Program-made: the position numbers and the translations under genes | Shown here: one piece after another, positions 8,050 to 17,628 of the stretch | Position numbering within the stretch: position 1 is the first letter of the stretch | Layout of the letters: each line of letters starts with the position of its first letter | Notes under the pieces: model-generated | What the model was told of the DNA's origin: nothing | Database searches by the model: none | The model's input: only the letters and a program-made list of their open reading frames with translations | DNA from: Crocinitomicaceae bacterium | GTDB lineage: Bacteria > Bacteroidota > Bacteroidia > Flavobacteriales_D > Sanyastnellaceae | Length of the DNA stretch: 64,000 nt | Direction: 5' to 3' | Assembly: GCA_002690915.1 (NCBI GenBank) | Contig: NZGF01000064.1 | Span: 1 to 64,000 of the forward strand

Positions 8050-9261
8050 TCAGGCCAAGACCTCAGCCACGGCCTCTGCCGCTTCCTTCAATAAAATAGC
8101 GGATTTGACTTCCAAGCCCGACTCATCAATCAAACGCTTGGCTTCCTCTGCGTTCGTACCCTGCAACCGCACAATGATTGGCACATCTATGTTGCCCATG
8201 TTGCGGTACGCGTCCACAACGCCTTGCGCCACGCGGTCGCACCGGACAATGCCACCGAAAATATTCACCAGAATCGCCTTGACGGCCGGGTCCTTGAGAA
8301 TGATGCGGAAGGCTTTTTCCACCCGCGCAGCATCCGCTGTACCGCCAACATCGAGGAAATTGGCAGGGTCACCACCGCTCAGTTTGATGATGTCCATGGT
8401 CGCCATAGCCAGGCCGGCGCCGTTGACCATGCAACCCACGTTGCCATCCAGTTTCACATAATTCAGACCAGCTTCATCAGCTTCAACCTCGGTTGAGTCC
8501 TCTTCAGTCGTGTCCCGCATCGCCGCATAATCCGAATGGCGGTAAAGCGCATTGCCGTCCAAAGACACTTTTGAATCCACAGCAATGACCCTGTCATCCG
8601 CAGTCTTCAGCACGGGGTTGATTTCAAACATTGTAGCGTCGCTACCAACGTAGGCATCGTACAAGGAATTGACGAATTTGGTCATCTCCTTAAAAGCCTT
8701 TCCGCTCAACCCAAGGTTAAAGGCAATGCGCCGAGCTTGGAACCCTTGCAATCCAAGCGTGGGATCAATGGACTCCTTGAAAATCAATTCCGGGGTCTCC
8801 TCCGCAACCGCTTCGATGTCCATCCCTCCTTGCGGGGAATACATGACGATGTTTCGGCCGTTTGCTCGGTCGAGGAGTACGCTCATGTAAATCTCTTTCG
8901 GCTCGCTATCACCGGGACCATATACGTCCTCTGCAATCAGCACCTTGTTGACTTGCTTTCCAGTAGCATTGGTTTGAGCCGTTACCAGGTGTCCACCGAG
9001 GATGCCCGCTGCTTTTCCTTTCACCTCCTCAAGTCCCTTTGCTAAAACGACACCGTGGGATCCGGTTTCCGTCACGGTTCCCTTTCCACGGCCACCAGCA
9101 TGAATCTGAGCCTTCACAACAAACCAACCGGTACCGGTCTCTTCAGCCAATTTGACTGCAACCTCATGGGCAGCTTCCGGCGTCTCCGCAACATAGCCGT
9201 TTTGGATGGCTACGCCGAAACTTTTCAAAATGGACTTACCTTGATACTCGTGAATGTTCAT
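8050..9261 (-). CDS. sucC: Succinyl-CoA ligase (ADP-forming) subunit beta
   Basis: The 403-aa protein aligns by eye along its whole length with SucC. It opens with MNIHEYQGKSILKSFGV and has an ATP-grasp domain (residues about 1-240, VVKAQIHAGGRGKG). The CoA-ligase domain follows with NGAGLAMATMD, LDVGGTA, and NIFGGIVRCD. With SucD it converts succinyl-CoA, ADP and phosphate to succinate, CoA and ATP in the TCA cycle. sucD is not in the window, so the two subunits are not adjacent here. A TACCTTTG element (antisense 9287-9294) about 25 nt upstream of the start is a likely -7 box, with no clear -33 partner at 19 bp. Confidence 0.97.
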   Translation of the reverse strand: MNIHEYQGKSILKSFGVAIQNGYVAETPEAAHEVAVKLAEETGTGWFVVKAQIHAGGRGKGTVTETGSHGVVLAKGLEEVKGKAAGILGGHLVTAQTNATGKQVNKVLIAEDVYGPGDSEPKEIYMSVLLDRANGRNIVMYSPQGGMDIEAVAEETPELIFKESIDPTLGLQGFQARRIAFNLGLSGKAFKEMTKFVNSLYDAYVGSDATMFEINPVLKTADDRVIAVDSKVSLDGNALYRHSDYAAMRDTTEEDSTEVEADEAGLNYVKLDGNVGCMVNGAGLAMATMDIIKLSGGDPANFLDVGGTADAARVEKAFRIILKDPAVKAILVNIFGGIVRCDRVAQGVVDAYRNMGNIDVPIIVRLQGTNAEEAKRLIDESGLEVKSAILLKEAAEAVAEVLA

Positions 9262-9331
9262 GCGATGAATCGTTTAAAATGCGGGGCAAAGGTAGCAAAC
9301 ACAGCGCCCGTTTCCGTTGTAGTTTGCAACC

Positions 9332-10000
9332 ATGAATGAAATCATGATCGAGGCCCGCGGAATCACAAAGTCATATGGACAGGTTACCGTTCTGAGAGGT
9401 GTCGATTTGGAGATTGAAAAGCACAAAATCACGTCAATATCCGGAGCGAGCGGTGCCGGAAAAACCACATTGCTTCAGATTCTTGGCACCCTCAATGCAC
9501 CAGACTCCGGCTCCCTCACCATTGGCAGCACCCGCGTGGACGGATTAAAGGGTAACGCCCTTTCTGCCTTCCGGAACCAGCGCATCGGGTTCATCTTTCA
9601 ATTTCACCGGTTGTTGCCTGAGTTCACCGCTGTCGAAAATGTGCTCATGCCCGCCTGGATCCAGGGCAACGATTCGGGCCGGCATAAAGAACGGGCAGCG
9701 CGTTTGCTTAAGGACCTCGGACTTGGAAGCCGACTCCTTCACCTCCCTAACCAATTGAGTGGCGGGGAACAGCAACGCGTGGCCGCTGCCCGTGCCCTGA
9801 TGAATGAACCGGACGTGGTGCTGGCCGATGAACCCACAGGCAACCTAGACTCTGGAAACGCGAACTCTTTGTTTGAGCTTTTTGATGAACTGCGTGATCG
9901 CGAAGGACAAACCTTTGTCGTGGTCACACACAATGACGCCATGGCAAGGCGTGGGGACGCACGATTGCACTTGAAAGACGGCAGGATGACTGCGCCCTGA
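9332..10000 (+). CDS. lolD: LolD-like ABC transporter ATP-binding protein
   Basis: The 222-aa ATPase of the MacB/LolD class has Walker [10 protein letters not shown] at 38-46, the signature LSGGEQ at 142-147, Walker B DVVLADEP at 161-168 and the H-loop VVTHN. Its length and motifs match LolD, the ATPase that drives release of lipoproteins from the inner membrane for delivery to the outer membrane. The permease LolC/E is not next to it, so the assignment rests on sequence class alone. A MacB- or FtsE-like ATPase remains possible. It is divergent from sucC, with a 70-bp shared upstream region. Confidence 0.75.
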   Translation: MNEIMIEARGITKSYGQVTVLRGVDLEIEKHKITSISGASGAGKTTLLQILGTLNAPDSGSLTIGSTRVDGLKGNALSAFRNQRIGFIFQFHRLLPEFTAVENVLMPAWIQGNDSGRHKERAARLLKDLGLGSRLLHLPNQLSGGEQQRVAAARALMNEPDVVLADEPTGNLDSGNANSLFELFDELRDREGQTFVVVTHNDAMARRGDARLHLKDGRMTAP

Positions 10001-10040
10001 GTTATCATGGCATCACCCCAAGGTAACATTCGCAAAAACA

Positions 10041-10054
10041 CTATGCATGCATAG
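10041..10054. promoter_or_regulatory. Perfect 14-bp palindrome, candidate MarR operator
   Basis: CTATGCATGCATAG is a perfect palindrome, 22 bp before the start codon of the MarR-family gene that heads the fad operon. MarR dimers bind palindromes of this general size, often in their own promoter. A TATCTTGG element (close to TAnnTTTG) follows at 10064-10071, so a bound dimer would sit upstream of, or over, the promoter. The regulatory role is inferred from position only. Confidence 0.5.
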
Positions 10055-10076
10055 CATTTTTTCGTATCTTGGAGGC

Positions 10077-10529
10077 ATGAAGCCACAACAGACCATCGAT
10101 TTCCACTTGCGTTGGGGATGGACCAAGCTTTCCAAGCTTTACGCAAGCGAAGCAGAACGTCGTGGCATCCCTTTTTCTTACGTTTTCATTTTGCTTCACA
10201 CTGAGCGATCGGGAACTCCATCAACAAAGCTTGGCCCCAAAATGGGCATGGAATCCACAAGCCTCTCCCGGTCACTTCGGGGGTTGGAAGAGATGGGGTG
10301 GATTCAGCGACGGCCGGATGCAAATGATCGGCGAATGATGCGCGTGTTTCTGACCGAAGCAGGCATTGACGCACGCAGGCAAGCACGTGACCTAGTGGTG
10401 AGCGTCAACCAACGGCTCCGCCAAATGCTCGGAGCCGAATCAGTCGATCGGTTGCTTATCGAAATGCGTCGATTGAACGAAATCCTTGACAACCCTCAGA
10501 CGCTCGTCCCTTCGGACAGGGCATTATAA
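10077..10529 (+). CDS. MarR family transcriptional regulator
   Basis: From the ATG at 10077, which is preceded by GGAGG, the protein is 150 aa. An earlier ATG at 10047 lies inside the palindromic operator-like sequence and is not favoured. The winged helix-turn-helix is visible: [20 protein letters not shown] as the recognition region and [20 protein letters not shown] as the wing with the family's DxR pair. It is the first gene of a run with fadN, fadA and fadE (gap 19 bp). It probably represses that operon and releases in response to an acyl-CoA or fatty acid, acting as a MarR-type counterpart of FadR. That ligand is inference. Confidence 0.88.
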   Translation: MKPQQTIDFHLRWGWTKLSKLYASEAERRGIPFSYVFILLHTERSGTPSTKLGPKMGMESTSLSRSLRGLEEMGWIQRRPDANDRRMMRVFLTEAGIDARRQARDLVVSVNQRLRQMLGAESVDRLLIEMRRLNEILDNPQTLVPSDRAL

Positions 10530-10548
10530 ATGACCATCCCTCAACCCC

Positions 10549-12933
10549 ATGAGCACACCCGTTATTCCCTTTCATAAAATCAAACGCGCTGCCGTATTGG
10601 GCTCCGGCGTGATGGGTTCACGTATCGCGTGCCACCTCGCCCAGACCGGGTCAGAAGTACTCCTTCTTGACCTGCCTTCAGCCGAAGGACCGAGAAACGC
10701 CATTGCCAACGGCCACCTCAAGGCCGCCATCAAATCCAATCCGTCGCCCTTGTATGCCAAGCGGTTTGCACAGCGCATCACTACGGGGAATTTTGACGAT
10801 GACCTTGCACAGATCGCCAACTGCGATTGGGTCATCGAGGTCATCGTTGAACGATTAGACATCAAACAACAACTCTTCGAACGGGTTGAGAAATTCCGAA
10901 TGCCCGGAACTTTCATCACGAGTAATACATCAGGTATCCCATTGACTCAACTGAGCGAAGGACGATCCGAAGATTTCCAAGCCCACTTCTGCGGCACACA
11001 CTTTTTCAACCCACCTCGGTACCTGCCACTCCTCGAAATCATCCCGGGTCCGAAGACCAAACCCGAAGTGCTTACGTTCCTGGAAGCATTCGGCGAACGC
11101 ATTTTGGGCAAACGAGTCGTAGTCTGCAAAGACACACCGGCTTTCATTGCCAATCGCGTTGGAGTATTCGCCATCCAAGCCTTATTCCACACTGTAAGCG
11201 AAATGGGATTGTCCGTCGAAGCCGTGGATAAGCTCACCGGTCCAGCGATGGGTCGCCCCAAAAGCGCGACGTTCCGCACTTGCGACGTAGTTGGATTGGA
11301 TACGCTTGTGCACGTAGCCAATGGTGTTGCAAGCAATTGCCCGGACGATGAACGCGCTGAAGTATTCCAAACACCACACTTCGTGCAGCACCTCATCGAC
11401 AACAACTTGCTCGGGTCGAAAAGCGGTGCTGGGTTTTACAAGAAGGTCAAAAACGAGCAAGGCAAGAGCGAAATTCTCGCACTGGATTTAGAGACCTTGG
11501 AATATCGGCCCAAAGTCAAGGCCAAGTTCGCCACGTTGGAAATGGCTAAGGCCGTGGACAATTTGGAGCAACGAACCAAACTCCTTTTTAATGGACAAGA
11601 CGAGGCCGGAACTTTTTACCGCCGAATTTTCGCAGATGTGTTCGCGTATGTCACCAACCGCATTCCGGAAATTGCAGATGAACCATACCGCATTGACGAT
11701 GCCTTACGTGCCGGATTCGGATGGGAGTTGGGAGCGTTTGAAAGTTGGGACGCCATTGGATTTGAAAAGGGCCTAAATGCCATTCAGGACCGAGGTCTGA
11801 GCGTCCCGGAGTGGATCACAATCTTCCAAACTCAAGGCGATGGCACTTTCTACCGAAATGTCGATGGCATCCGGCAATGCTGGAATCCCAGCACCTCGAG
11901 TTATGAGGACGTAGGAGGCCAAGATGGACGTTTGTCGCTAGCTTGGCTACCCGAGTCAGCAACGGTGTGGTCCAATTCAGGAACAACCATTCAAGATTTA
12001 GGTGAGGGCATTCTCAATGTCGCGTTCCACACCAAGATGAATTCCATCGGGGCAGAAGTCCTCGAAGGCATCAACAAGGCCATCGACCTCGCCGAGTCTG
12101 AGGATTCATGGCGTGGCGTGGTCATCTCGAATGAAGGGGCACAGTTCAGCGCCGGAGCCAATGTTGGAATGATCTTCATGATGGCCGTGGAACAGGAATA
12201 CGACGAGCTGAATCACGCCATTCGGATGTTCCAAAATACCGTCATGCGATTGCGCTACTCTGGCATCCCGGTCATTGTTGCCCCCCACCAACTTACCCTT
12301 GGCGGTGGATGTGAAATATGCCTCCATGCCGACAAAGTCATCGCCCATGCAGAGACCTACATGGGCCTCGTGGAGTTCGGAGTTGGCCTCATCCCAGGTG
12401 GTGGCGGCACCAAAGAATTCGTGCTGCGCCTGAATGACGAGATGCACGACGGCGATATGCGCATCAATCGCCTACGCGACCGCTTCCTAACTATCGGTCA
12501 AGCAAAAGTTGCCACTTCAGCTCAAGAAGCGTTCGAATTGGGTTATTTGCGGGAAGGAATTGACGAAGTGGTCGTCAACCGCCGCGACCAACTCGCCCGG
12601 GCCAAGCGGGCCGCCATTGAGCTGTCCGAGGCCGGCTACACCCATCCGCTTCAGCGCAAAGACATCACCGTCGCAGGCCAAGAAGGACTCGGTATCGTGT
12701 ACGTCGGCGCGCACAGCATGAAGAGCGGCAACTACATCTCCGAGCACGACCAATTGATCAGCGAGAAGCTCGGTTACGTGATGTGCGGAGGCGATCTCAG
12801 TGCGCGCACGGCCGTCTCGGAGCAGTACCTGCTCGACCTCGAACGCGAAGCATTTGTCTCCCTGTGCATGCAACGGAAAACACTAGAGCGCATGCAGAGC
12901 TTGATCCAGAAAGGAAAAATCTTGAGAAACTAA
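10549..12933 (+). CDS. fadN: 3-hydroxyacyl-CoA dehydrogenase / enoyl-CoA hydratase (FadN type)
   Basis: The 794-aa bifunctional protein has the dehydrogenase first and the crotonase last, the order of Bacillus FadN and opposite to E. coli FadB. The NAD site is VLGSGVMGSRIA (residues 16-27). The dehydrogenase C-terminal domains follow (HFFNPPRYLPLLEIIPG and FIANRVGVFA). A crotonase domain occupies about residues 480-700 (NEGAQFSAGANVG for the oxyanion hole, EFGVGLIPGGGGTKEF). It catalyses two successive beta-oxidation steps. The gene order regulator-fadN-fadA-fadE with gaps of 5-19 bp matches the fadNAE arrangement and indicates one transcript. Confidence 0.93.
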   Translation: MSTPVIPFHKIKRAAVLGSGVMGSRIACHLAQTGSEVLLLDLPSAEGPRNAIANGHLKAAIKSNPSPLYAKRFAQRITTGNFDDDLAQIANCDWVIEVIVERLDIKQQLFERVEKFRMPGTFITSNTSGIPLTQLSEGRSEDFQAHFCGTHFFNPPRYLPLLEIIPGPKTKPEVLTFLEAFGERILGKRVVVCKDTPAFIANRVGVFAIQALFHTVSEMGLSVEAVDKLTGPAMGRPKSATFRTCDVVGLDTLVHVANGVASNCPDDERAEVFQTPHFVQHLIDNNLLGSKSGAGFYKKVKNEQGKSEILALDLETLEYRPKVKAKFATLEMAKAVDNLEQRTKLLFNGQDEAGTFYRRIFADVFAYVTNRIPEIADEPYRIDDALRAGFGWELGAFESWDAIGFEKGLNAIQDRGLSVPEWITIFQTQGDGTFYRNVDGIRQCWNPSTSSYEDVGGQDGRLSLAWLPESATVWSNSGTTIQDLGEGILNVAFHTKMNSIGAEVLEGINKAIDLAESEDSWRGVVISNEGAQFSAGANVGMIFMMAVEQEYDELNHAIRMFQNTVMRLRYSGIPVIVAPHQLTLGGGCEICLHADKVIAHAETYMGLVEFGVGLIPGGGGTKEFVLRLNDEMHDGDMRINRLRDRFLTIGQAKVATSAQEAFELGYLREGIDEVVVNRRDQLARAKRAAIELSEAGYTHPLQRKDITVAGQEGLGIVYVGAHSMKSGNYISEHDQLISEKLGYVMCGGDLSARTAVSEQYLLDLEREAFVSLCMQRKTLERMQSLIQKGKILRN

Positions 12934-12938
12934 TTGCC

Positions 12939-14120
12939 ATGAATGCATACATCATAGGAGGCTACCGTTCGCCCGTTGGAAAATCAGGCAAAGGCGCCTT
13001 TAGATTTGTTCGCCCCGACGACCTTGGCGAGCAAGTGATTCGAAAGCTGCTCTCTGATTTCCCGCAATTGGACAAAGAACGCATCGACGATGTCATCGTC
13101 GGAAATGCCACACCCGAAGCCGAGCAAGGACTCAACATCGGCCGAATGGTGAGCCTGATTGGCCTGGACACCGACAAGGTGCCTGGCATGACCGTGAATC
13201 GCTACTGCGCCTCCGGTTTGGAAACCATCGCCATCGCATCCGCCAAAATCCACGCAGGCATTGCAGATTGCATCCTTGCTGGAGGCATCGAAACCATGTC
13301 TCCCATCCCGTTTGGGGGGTGGCGAATTGTTCCGAATGCCCGCATCGCCAAGGCCAATCCAGACTGGTACTGGGGCATGGGGCTCACCGCCGAAGCTGTA
13401 GCCAAGGACTTCCATGTGTCCCGGGCTGAACAGGACGCCTTCGCACTTGAAAGTCACCAGCGCGCAGCTGCAGCCATTGACGAAGGGCGATTCACGCCGG
13501 GCATTGCGCCCATTACGGTCCAAGAGATCTACCTAGATGAAAACGAAAAGCGCCAAGAGCGCACCCACGTCGTGGACACAGATGAAGGGGTGCGCCGTGA
13601 TTCCACCTTGGAAGGCCTAGCCCGGTTGAAGCCCGTTTTCGCCCAAGGCGGTTCGGTCACAGCGGGTAACAGTTCACAGACCTCAGACGGCGCGGCATTC
13701 GTGCTCGTGGTGTCAGAGCGCATGGTGAAAGAACTCAATGTAGAGCCCATCGCACGGTTGGCGAGCTACCATGTCAGTGGGTTGGAACCGCGTATCATGG
13801 GCGTCGGCCCCATACACGCAGTCCCGAAAGCACTCGCCAAAGCAGACATAACCGCAAAGGATCTGGGCGCCGTTGAACTCAACGAAGCATTCGCCTCACA
13901 ATCTGTTGCAGTCGTTAAGGAACTAGGATTGGATCCGACCTTGGTCAACCCGAACGGAGGAGCCATTGCACTGGGCCACCCGCTCGGCTGCACCGGTGCA
14001 AAGTTGACGGTGCAAATGATGCACGAATTAAAATCCCGCCAAGCCAAATACGGCATGGTCACCATGTGCGTCGGCACCGGCCAAGGGGCCGCCGGCGTTT
14101 TTGAATTGTTAAACGCATAA
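12939..14120 (+). CDS. fadA: Acetyl-CoA acyltransferase (thiolase)
   Basis: With the ATG at 12939 the protein is 393 aa, the usual thiolase length. All catalytic residues are visible: the acyl-accepting Cys90 (VNRYCASGLE), His347 (ALGHPLGCTG) and the proton-transfer Cys377 (MCVGTGQGAA). It cleaves 3-ketoacyl-CoA with CoA in the last step of beta-oxidation. An in-frame extension reaches back into fadN but is only an artefact of the missing stop. It lies 5 bp after fadN and 10 bp before the acyl-CoA dehydrogenase gene. Confidence 0.95.
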   Translation: MNAYIIGGYRSPVGKSGKGAFRFVRPDDLGEQVIRKLLSDFPQLDKERIDDVIVGNATPEAEQGLNIGRMVSLIGLDTDKVPGMTVNRYCASGLETIAIASAKIHAGIADCILAGGIETMSPIPFGGWRIVPNARIAKANPDWYWGMGLTAEAVAKDFHVSRAEQDAFALESHQRAAAAIDEGRFTPGIAPITVQEIYLDENEKRQERTHVVDTDEGVRRDSTLEGLARLKPVFAQGGSVTAGNSSQTSDGAAFVLVVSERMVKELNVEPIARLASYHVSGLEPRIMGVGPIHAVPKALAKADITAKDLGAVELNEAFASQSVAVVKELGLDPTLVNPNGGAIALGHPLGCTGAKLTVQMMHELKSRQAKYGMVTMCVGTGQGAAGVFELLNA

Positions 14121-14130
14121 ACGAGCTCAG

Positions 14131-15921
14131 ATGTCAGGAAACACAACAGCCATCAGAGGCGGCGAATTTTTGATACGCCCTACAGCAGCAGCCGACATCT
14201 TCATTCCCGAGGAATGGACGGAGGAGCAATTGATGATGAAGCAGATGACGTTGGACTTTGTCGAACAACGCATCATTCCCAAGCTAGAAGAAATAGACAA
14301 CCAAGAAATAGGCCTCGTTCCCAGCCTCATGCGTGAGTCCGGTGAACTCGGTCTGCTCGGCAGTTCGGTTCCGGAGGAATACGGCGGCATGGGGTTGGAC
14401 TTCAAAACCACCATGCTCATCACCGAGGCCATTGGGGGAGCGCATGCGTTCAGCGTAAGCTTCAGCGCCCACACGGGAATCGGCACCTTGCCCATCCTAT
14501 ACTACGGAAATGAAGCTCAAAAGCAAAAGTGGGTACCTGGTTTAGCCTCAGGCGAATTGAAAGGGTGCTATTGCCTAACAGAACCCAGCGCCGGTTCCGA
14601 TGCCAACAGCGGAAAGACCAAGGCCCGCCTTTCTGAAGATGGCAAGCACTACATCATCAACGGACAGAAGATGTGGATCACCAACGGGGGATTTGCCGAC
14701 GTCATGATCGTATTTGCCAAAATCGACGATGACGAAAAACTCACGGCGTTCATCGTGGACGGACACGCCGAAGGCATCACGAAAAATCCAGAAGAAAAGA
14801 AGATGGGTATCAAAGGGTCCTCCACACGTCAAATCTTCTTCAACGACGTACAGGTACCCGTCGAAAATCTGCTCTACGAGCGTGAGCAAGGGTTCAAAAT
14901 CGCTGTCAACATCCTAAATATCGGACGCATCAAATTGGGCGGTGCCGTTCTTGGAGCTGCGAAGGAAGCATGCTCGCACTCCACACGTTACGCCAATGAG
15001 CGTGAGCAATTCGGACGGCCGATCTCGAAGTACGGTGCCATCCGCTACAAACTCGCCGAGAGCGCCATCAGGCTTTACACCTGCGAGTCGGCCATCTACC
15101 GGGCGACTCAGAACATCGACGATGCGATCGCCGCACTCAAAGCCGGCGGTATGGACCACGGCGATGCTACCCTGAAGGGCATTGCGGACTTTGCACCGGA
15201 GTGCGCCATGATGAAGGTATTGGGCTCCGAAGTGCTCGACTATTGCGTCGATGAAGGGGTGCAAATCCACGGCGGTATGGGATACAGCGCCGAAACGCGG
15301 GCCGAACTCGCCTACCGCGATGCGCGAATCAACCGCATCTTTGAGGGCACCAACGAAATCAACCGCATGCTCACGGTTGATATGATCCTGAAGAAGGCCA
15401 TGAAGGGTGAAATGGACCTGATGACCCCTGCAATGGCCGTGGTCAATGAATTAACGGGCTTGCCGGACTTTGCAAGCCCATCCAGCGATCCGTTCGAACG
15501 GCAGTTGGGCTACGTGGCCAATCTCAAAAAGGCCGTGTTGCTTGTCGCCGGTGCAGCCGTGCAAAAGCTCATGATGAGCCTGGCCAAAGAGCAAGAAATC
15601 CTCATGAACATTGCCGATATGGCGATATGGACGTACACCATCGAATCCACTGTATTACGTGTTCAAAAGCTGGCGCAGCGAGAAGGCGGGACAGATAAGC
15701 TAGCGGTTCAACTCGCCATCATGGACGTCTACACCTACGAGGCCAGCGAGTGGATCCACAGCGCAGGCAAAGAAGCGTTGTTAAGCTTTGCTGAAGGCGA
15801 TGAGTTAAAGATGATGCTCATGGGCATGAAGCGGTTCTGCAAGACCGAAGACATCAACCCGAAAGAAGCACGGCAGCTGATTGCGATGAACCTCATCGAA
15901 AAGAACGGTTACACACTGTAA
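14131..15921 (+). CDS. fadE: Acyl-CoA dehydrogenase (FadE type)
   Basis: The 596-aa FAD enzyme has the length of Bacillus FadE/VLCAD-type dehydrogenases, with a C-terminal helical extension of about 170 residues beyond the usual 380-aa core. Motifs include CYCLTEPSAGSDANS and MWITNGGFAD in the beta domain. REQFGRPISKYGAI, QIHGGMGYSAE and RIFEGTNEINRM carry the FAD contacts and the catalytic base, probably Glu405. It introduces the first double bond of beta-oxidation and passes electrons to ETF, whose genes are not in the window. It is the last gene of the fad operon. Confidence 0.95.
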   Translation: MSGNTTAIRGGEFLIRPTAAADIFIPEEWTEEQLMMKQMTLDFVEQRIIPKLEEIDNQEIGLVPSLMRESGELGLLGSSVPEEYGGMGLDFKTTMLITEAIGGAHAFSVSFSAHTGIGTLPILYYGNEAQKQKWVPGLASGELKGCYCLTEPSAGSDANSGKTKARLSEDGKHYIINGQKMWITNGGFADVMIVFAKIDDDEKLTAFIVDGHAEGITKNPEEKKMGIKGSSTRQIFFNDVQVPVENLLYEREQGFKIAVNILNIGRIKLGGAVLGAAKEACSHSTRYANEREQFGRPISKYGAIRYKLAESAIRLYTCESAIYRATQNIDDAIAALKAGGMDHGDATLKGIADFAPECAMMKVLGSEVLDYCVDEGVQIHGGMGYSAETRAELAYRDARINRIFEGTNEINRMLTVDMILKKAMKGEMDLMTPAMAVVNELTGLPDFASPSSDPFERQLGYVANLKKAVLLVAGAAVQKLMMSLAKEQEILMNIADMAIWTYTIESTVLRVQKLAQREGGTDKLAVQLAIMDVYTYEASEWIHSAGKEALLSFAEGDELKMMLMGMKRFCKTEDINPKEARQLIAMNLIEKNGYTL

Positions 15922-16002
15922 TTACCTGCAGGTGAAATCTTTGTTGAAATCAATCTGGACGGCCAGCGTAATCTCCGCTGCGCCGGCCGGTATTTTTGTA
16001 CA

Positions 16003-17091
16003 ATGCCAAAAAAGACGATTCTCAATAAAGCTTCGGAGAAGTTCCTTGAAGCGTATCTCAACAATGCGAGCCCAACTGGATTTGAAAGCAGCGGACAGCA
16101 GATGTGGCTGGACTACATCCGCCCTTACATCGATGAACACATCGTCGACACCTACGGTACGGTCGTTGGGGTGATCAATCCCAATGCCCCCTATAAGGTG
16201 GTAATCGAAGCCCACGCCGATGAAATCAGCTACTTCGTTCACTACATCACAGCCGACGGTTATATCTACCTGCGCAGGAACGGTGGCAGCGACCACCAGA
16301 TTGCTCCTTCCAAGCGCGTGGACATCCACACGCCCAAAGGCGTCGTAAAAGGCGTCTTCGGTTGGCCAGCCATCCATACCCGAACCGCGGGCAAAGAAGA
16401 GGCGCCAACAATGAAGAACATCTTTCTCGATGTAGGAGCCAAGGACAAGAAAGAAGTCGAAAAGATGGGTATCCACGTCGGATGTGTGGTCACCTATGAG
16501 GACACGTTCATGGTCTTAAACAAAGATTGGTATGTCGCCCGCGCATTGGACAACCGAGCCGGAGGATTCATGATTGCGGAAGTTGCTCGCCTGCTGCATG
16601 AAGAAGGCATCAAATTGCCCTTTGGTCTCTATATCACGAATTCAGTTCAAGAAGAAATCGGATTGCGCGGGGCGCAAATGATCGCCGAGCGGATTTCACC
16701 CGATATCGCAATCGTGACCGACGTAACCCACTGCACGCACACCCCGATGATGAATAAAATCGACAATGGCGACGTGGCTGCGGGCAAAGGACCGGGGGTA
16801 ACCTATGGTCCAGCGGTCCAGAACAACCTGCTACAACGCATCATCGAGACGGCAAAGACCGAAAAAATCCCACTGCAGCGCATGGCAGCAAGCCGCTTCA
16901 CCGGCACCGATACCGATGCCTTTGCTTATTCCAACAAAGGCGTAGCCAGTGCGTTAATCAGCCTGCCGCTGCGCTACATGCACACCACCGTCGAGATGGT
17001 ACACCGCGAAGACGTCGAGAATTGCATCAAACTGATTCTGGCCACCTTGAAGAACATTGAATCCGGAGAGGATTTCAAGTACATCAACTGA
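16003..17091 (+). CDS. M42 family aminopeptidase
   Basis: The 362-aa metallopeptidase has the complete M42 metal set: His in VIEAHADEI, Asp in RALDNRAGG, the Glu pair in VQEEIGLRGA, Asp in VTDVTHC and the C-terminal His in RYMHTTVEM. Such enzymes form large tetrahedral dodecamers in the cytoplasm and trim peptides from the N-terminus. The start at 16003 is preceded by TATTTTTG at 15991-15998, an exact -7 type sequence only 4 bp away. If that box is used, the message would have almost no leader. It is convergent with the receiver gene with zero bases between stop codons. Confidence 0.93.
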   Translation: MPKKTILNKASEKFLEAYLNNASPTGFESSGQQMWLDYIRPYIDEHIVDTYGTVVGVINPNAPYKVVIEAHADEISYFVHYITADGYIYLRRNGGSDHQIAPSKRVDIHTPKGVVKGVFGWPAIHTRTAGKEEAPTMKNIFLDVGAKDKKEVEKMGIHVGCVVTYEDTFMVLNKDWYVARALDNRAGGFMIAEVARLLHEEGIKLPFGLYITNSVQEEIGLRGAQMIAERISPDIAIVTDVTHCTHTPMMNKIDNGDVAAGKGPGVTYGPAVQNNLLQRIIETAKTEKIPLQRMAASRFTGTDTDAFAYSNKGVASALISLPLRYMHTTVEMVHREDVENCIKLILATLKNIESGEDFKYIN

Positions 17092-17628
17092 TCACGCCTG
17101 CAAGAGGCGTTGAATGGAAATGGCCAGGTCGAATACCCGCTCTGTCTCTTCGGCTAAAAGTGCTTCTTTACCTGCTGTGAGGGATTGAATTTTCACCGCC
17201 TCCTGTTCGGCCTTACTCATGCGCTGCTGCAAATCCTCGCCCCGCAAAACAATGGCTTGACGATCGTGGTAAAGTTGTGCGGCTTCGTTAACCAAGTCGC
17301 GCAATTCGGATTCATTCCATGGTTTAGCGATGTACTTGTAAATCTGGCCCTTGTTGATCGCGTCGATGACTGCATCGATATCGGCATGGCCAGTAAGGAG
17401 CATTCGCACTGGATCGGGATAATCAGGCGCGATGAGTTCGAAAAACTCGACCCCACTCAATTTGGGCATCTTCTGGTCGGAAATGATGACCTCGATGGGG
17501 TGCTCGCGAAGGATGCGAACCGCATCGGTCGGTTCGGTGGTGACATGCACCTGGAAATCCCGTCGAAAGGCTGCGCGAAACGCTGTCAAGTTGTGCGCCT
17601 CATCGTCGAGGTAGAGTACGTTGATCAT
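17092..17628 (-). CDS. Stand-alone response regulator (receiver plus coiled coil)
   Basis: The 178-aa protein has a full receiver domain: the acidic pair Asp8/Asp9 (LYLDDE), phospho-acceptor Asp51 (ISDQKMP), Thr79 (LLTGH) and Lys102 (IAKPW). After the receiver there is only a helical, probably coiled-coil tail rich in Glu and Gln (about residues 115-178). No DNA-binding or enzymatic output domain is present. The start overlaps the stop of the histidine kinase gene by ATGA, so the two are made together and form a cognate pair. Output must be by protein contact, or by acting back on the kinase. Confidence 0.92.
   Translation of the reverse strand: MINVLYLDDEAHNLTAFRAAFRRDFQVHVTTEPTDAVRILREHPIEVIISDQKMPKLSGVEFFELIAPDYPDPVRMLLTGHADIDAVIDAINKGQIYKYIAKPWNESELRDLVNEAAQLYHDRQAIVLRGEDLQQRMSKAEQEAVKIQSLTAGKEALLAEETERVFDLAISIQRLLQA

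Noticed and set aside
15991..15998. TATTTTTG before the M42 peptidase, and similar TAnnTTTG boxes a few bases before other starts, as full promoters
   Set aside because: Most lack a TTG partner at 19-21 bp and would leave almost no leader, so I mention them as -7-like elements only, except at rrn and the porP-gld cluster.
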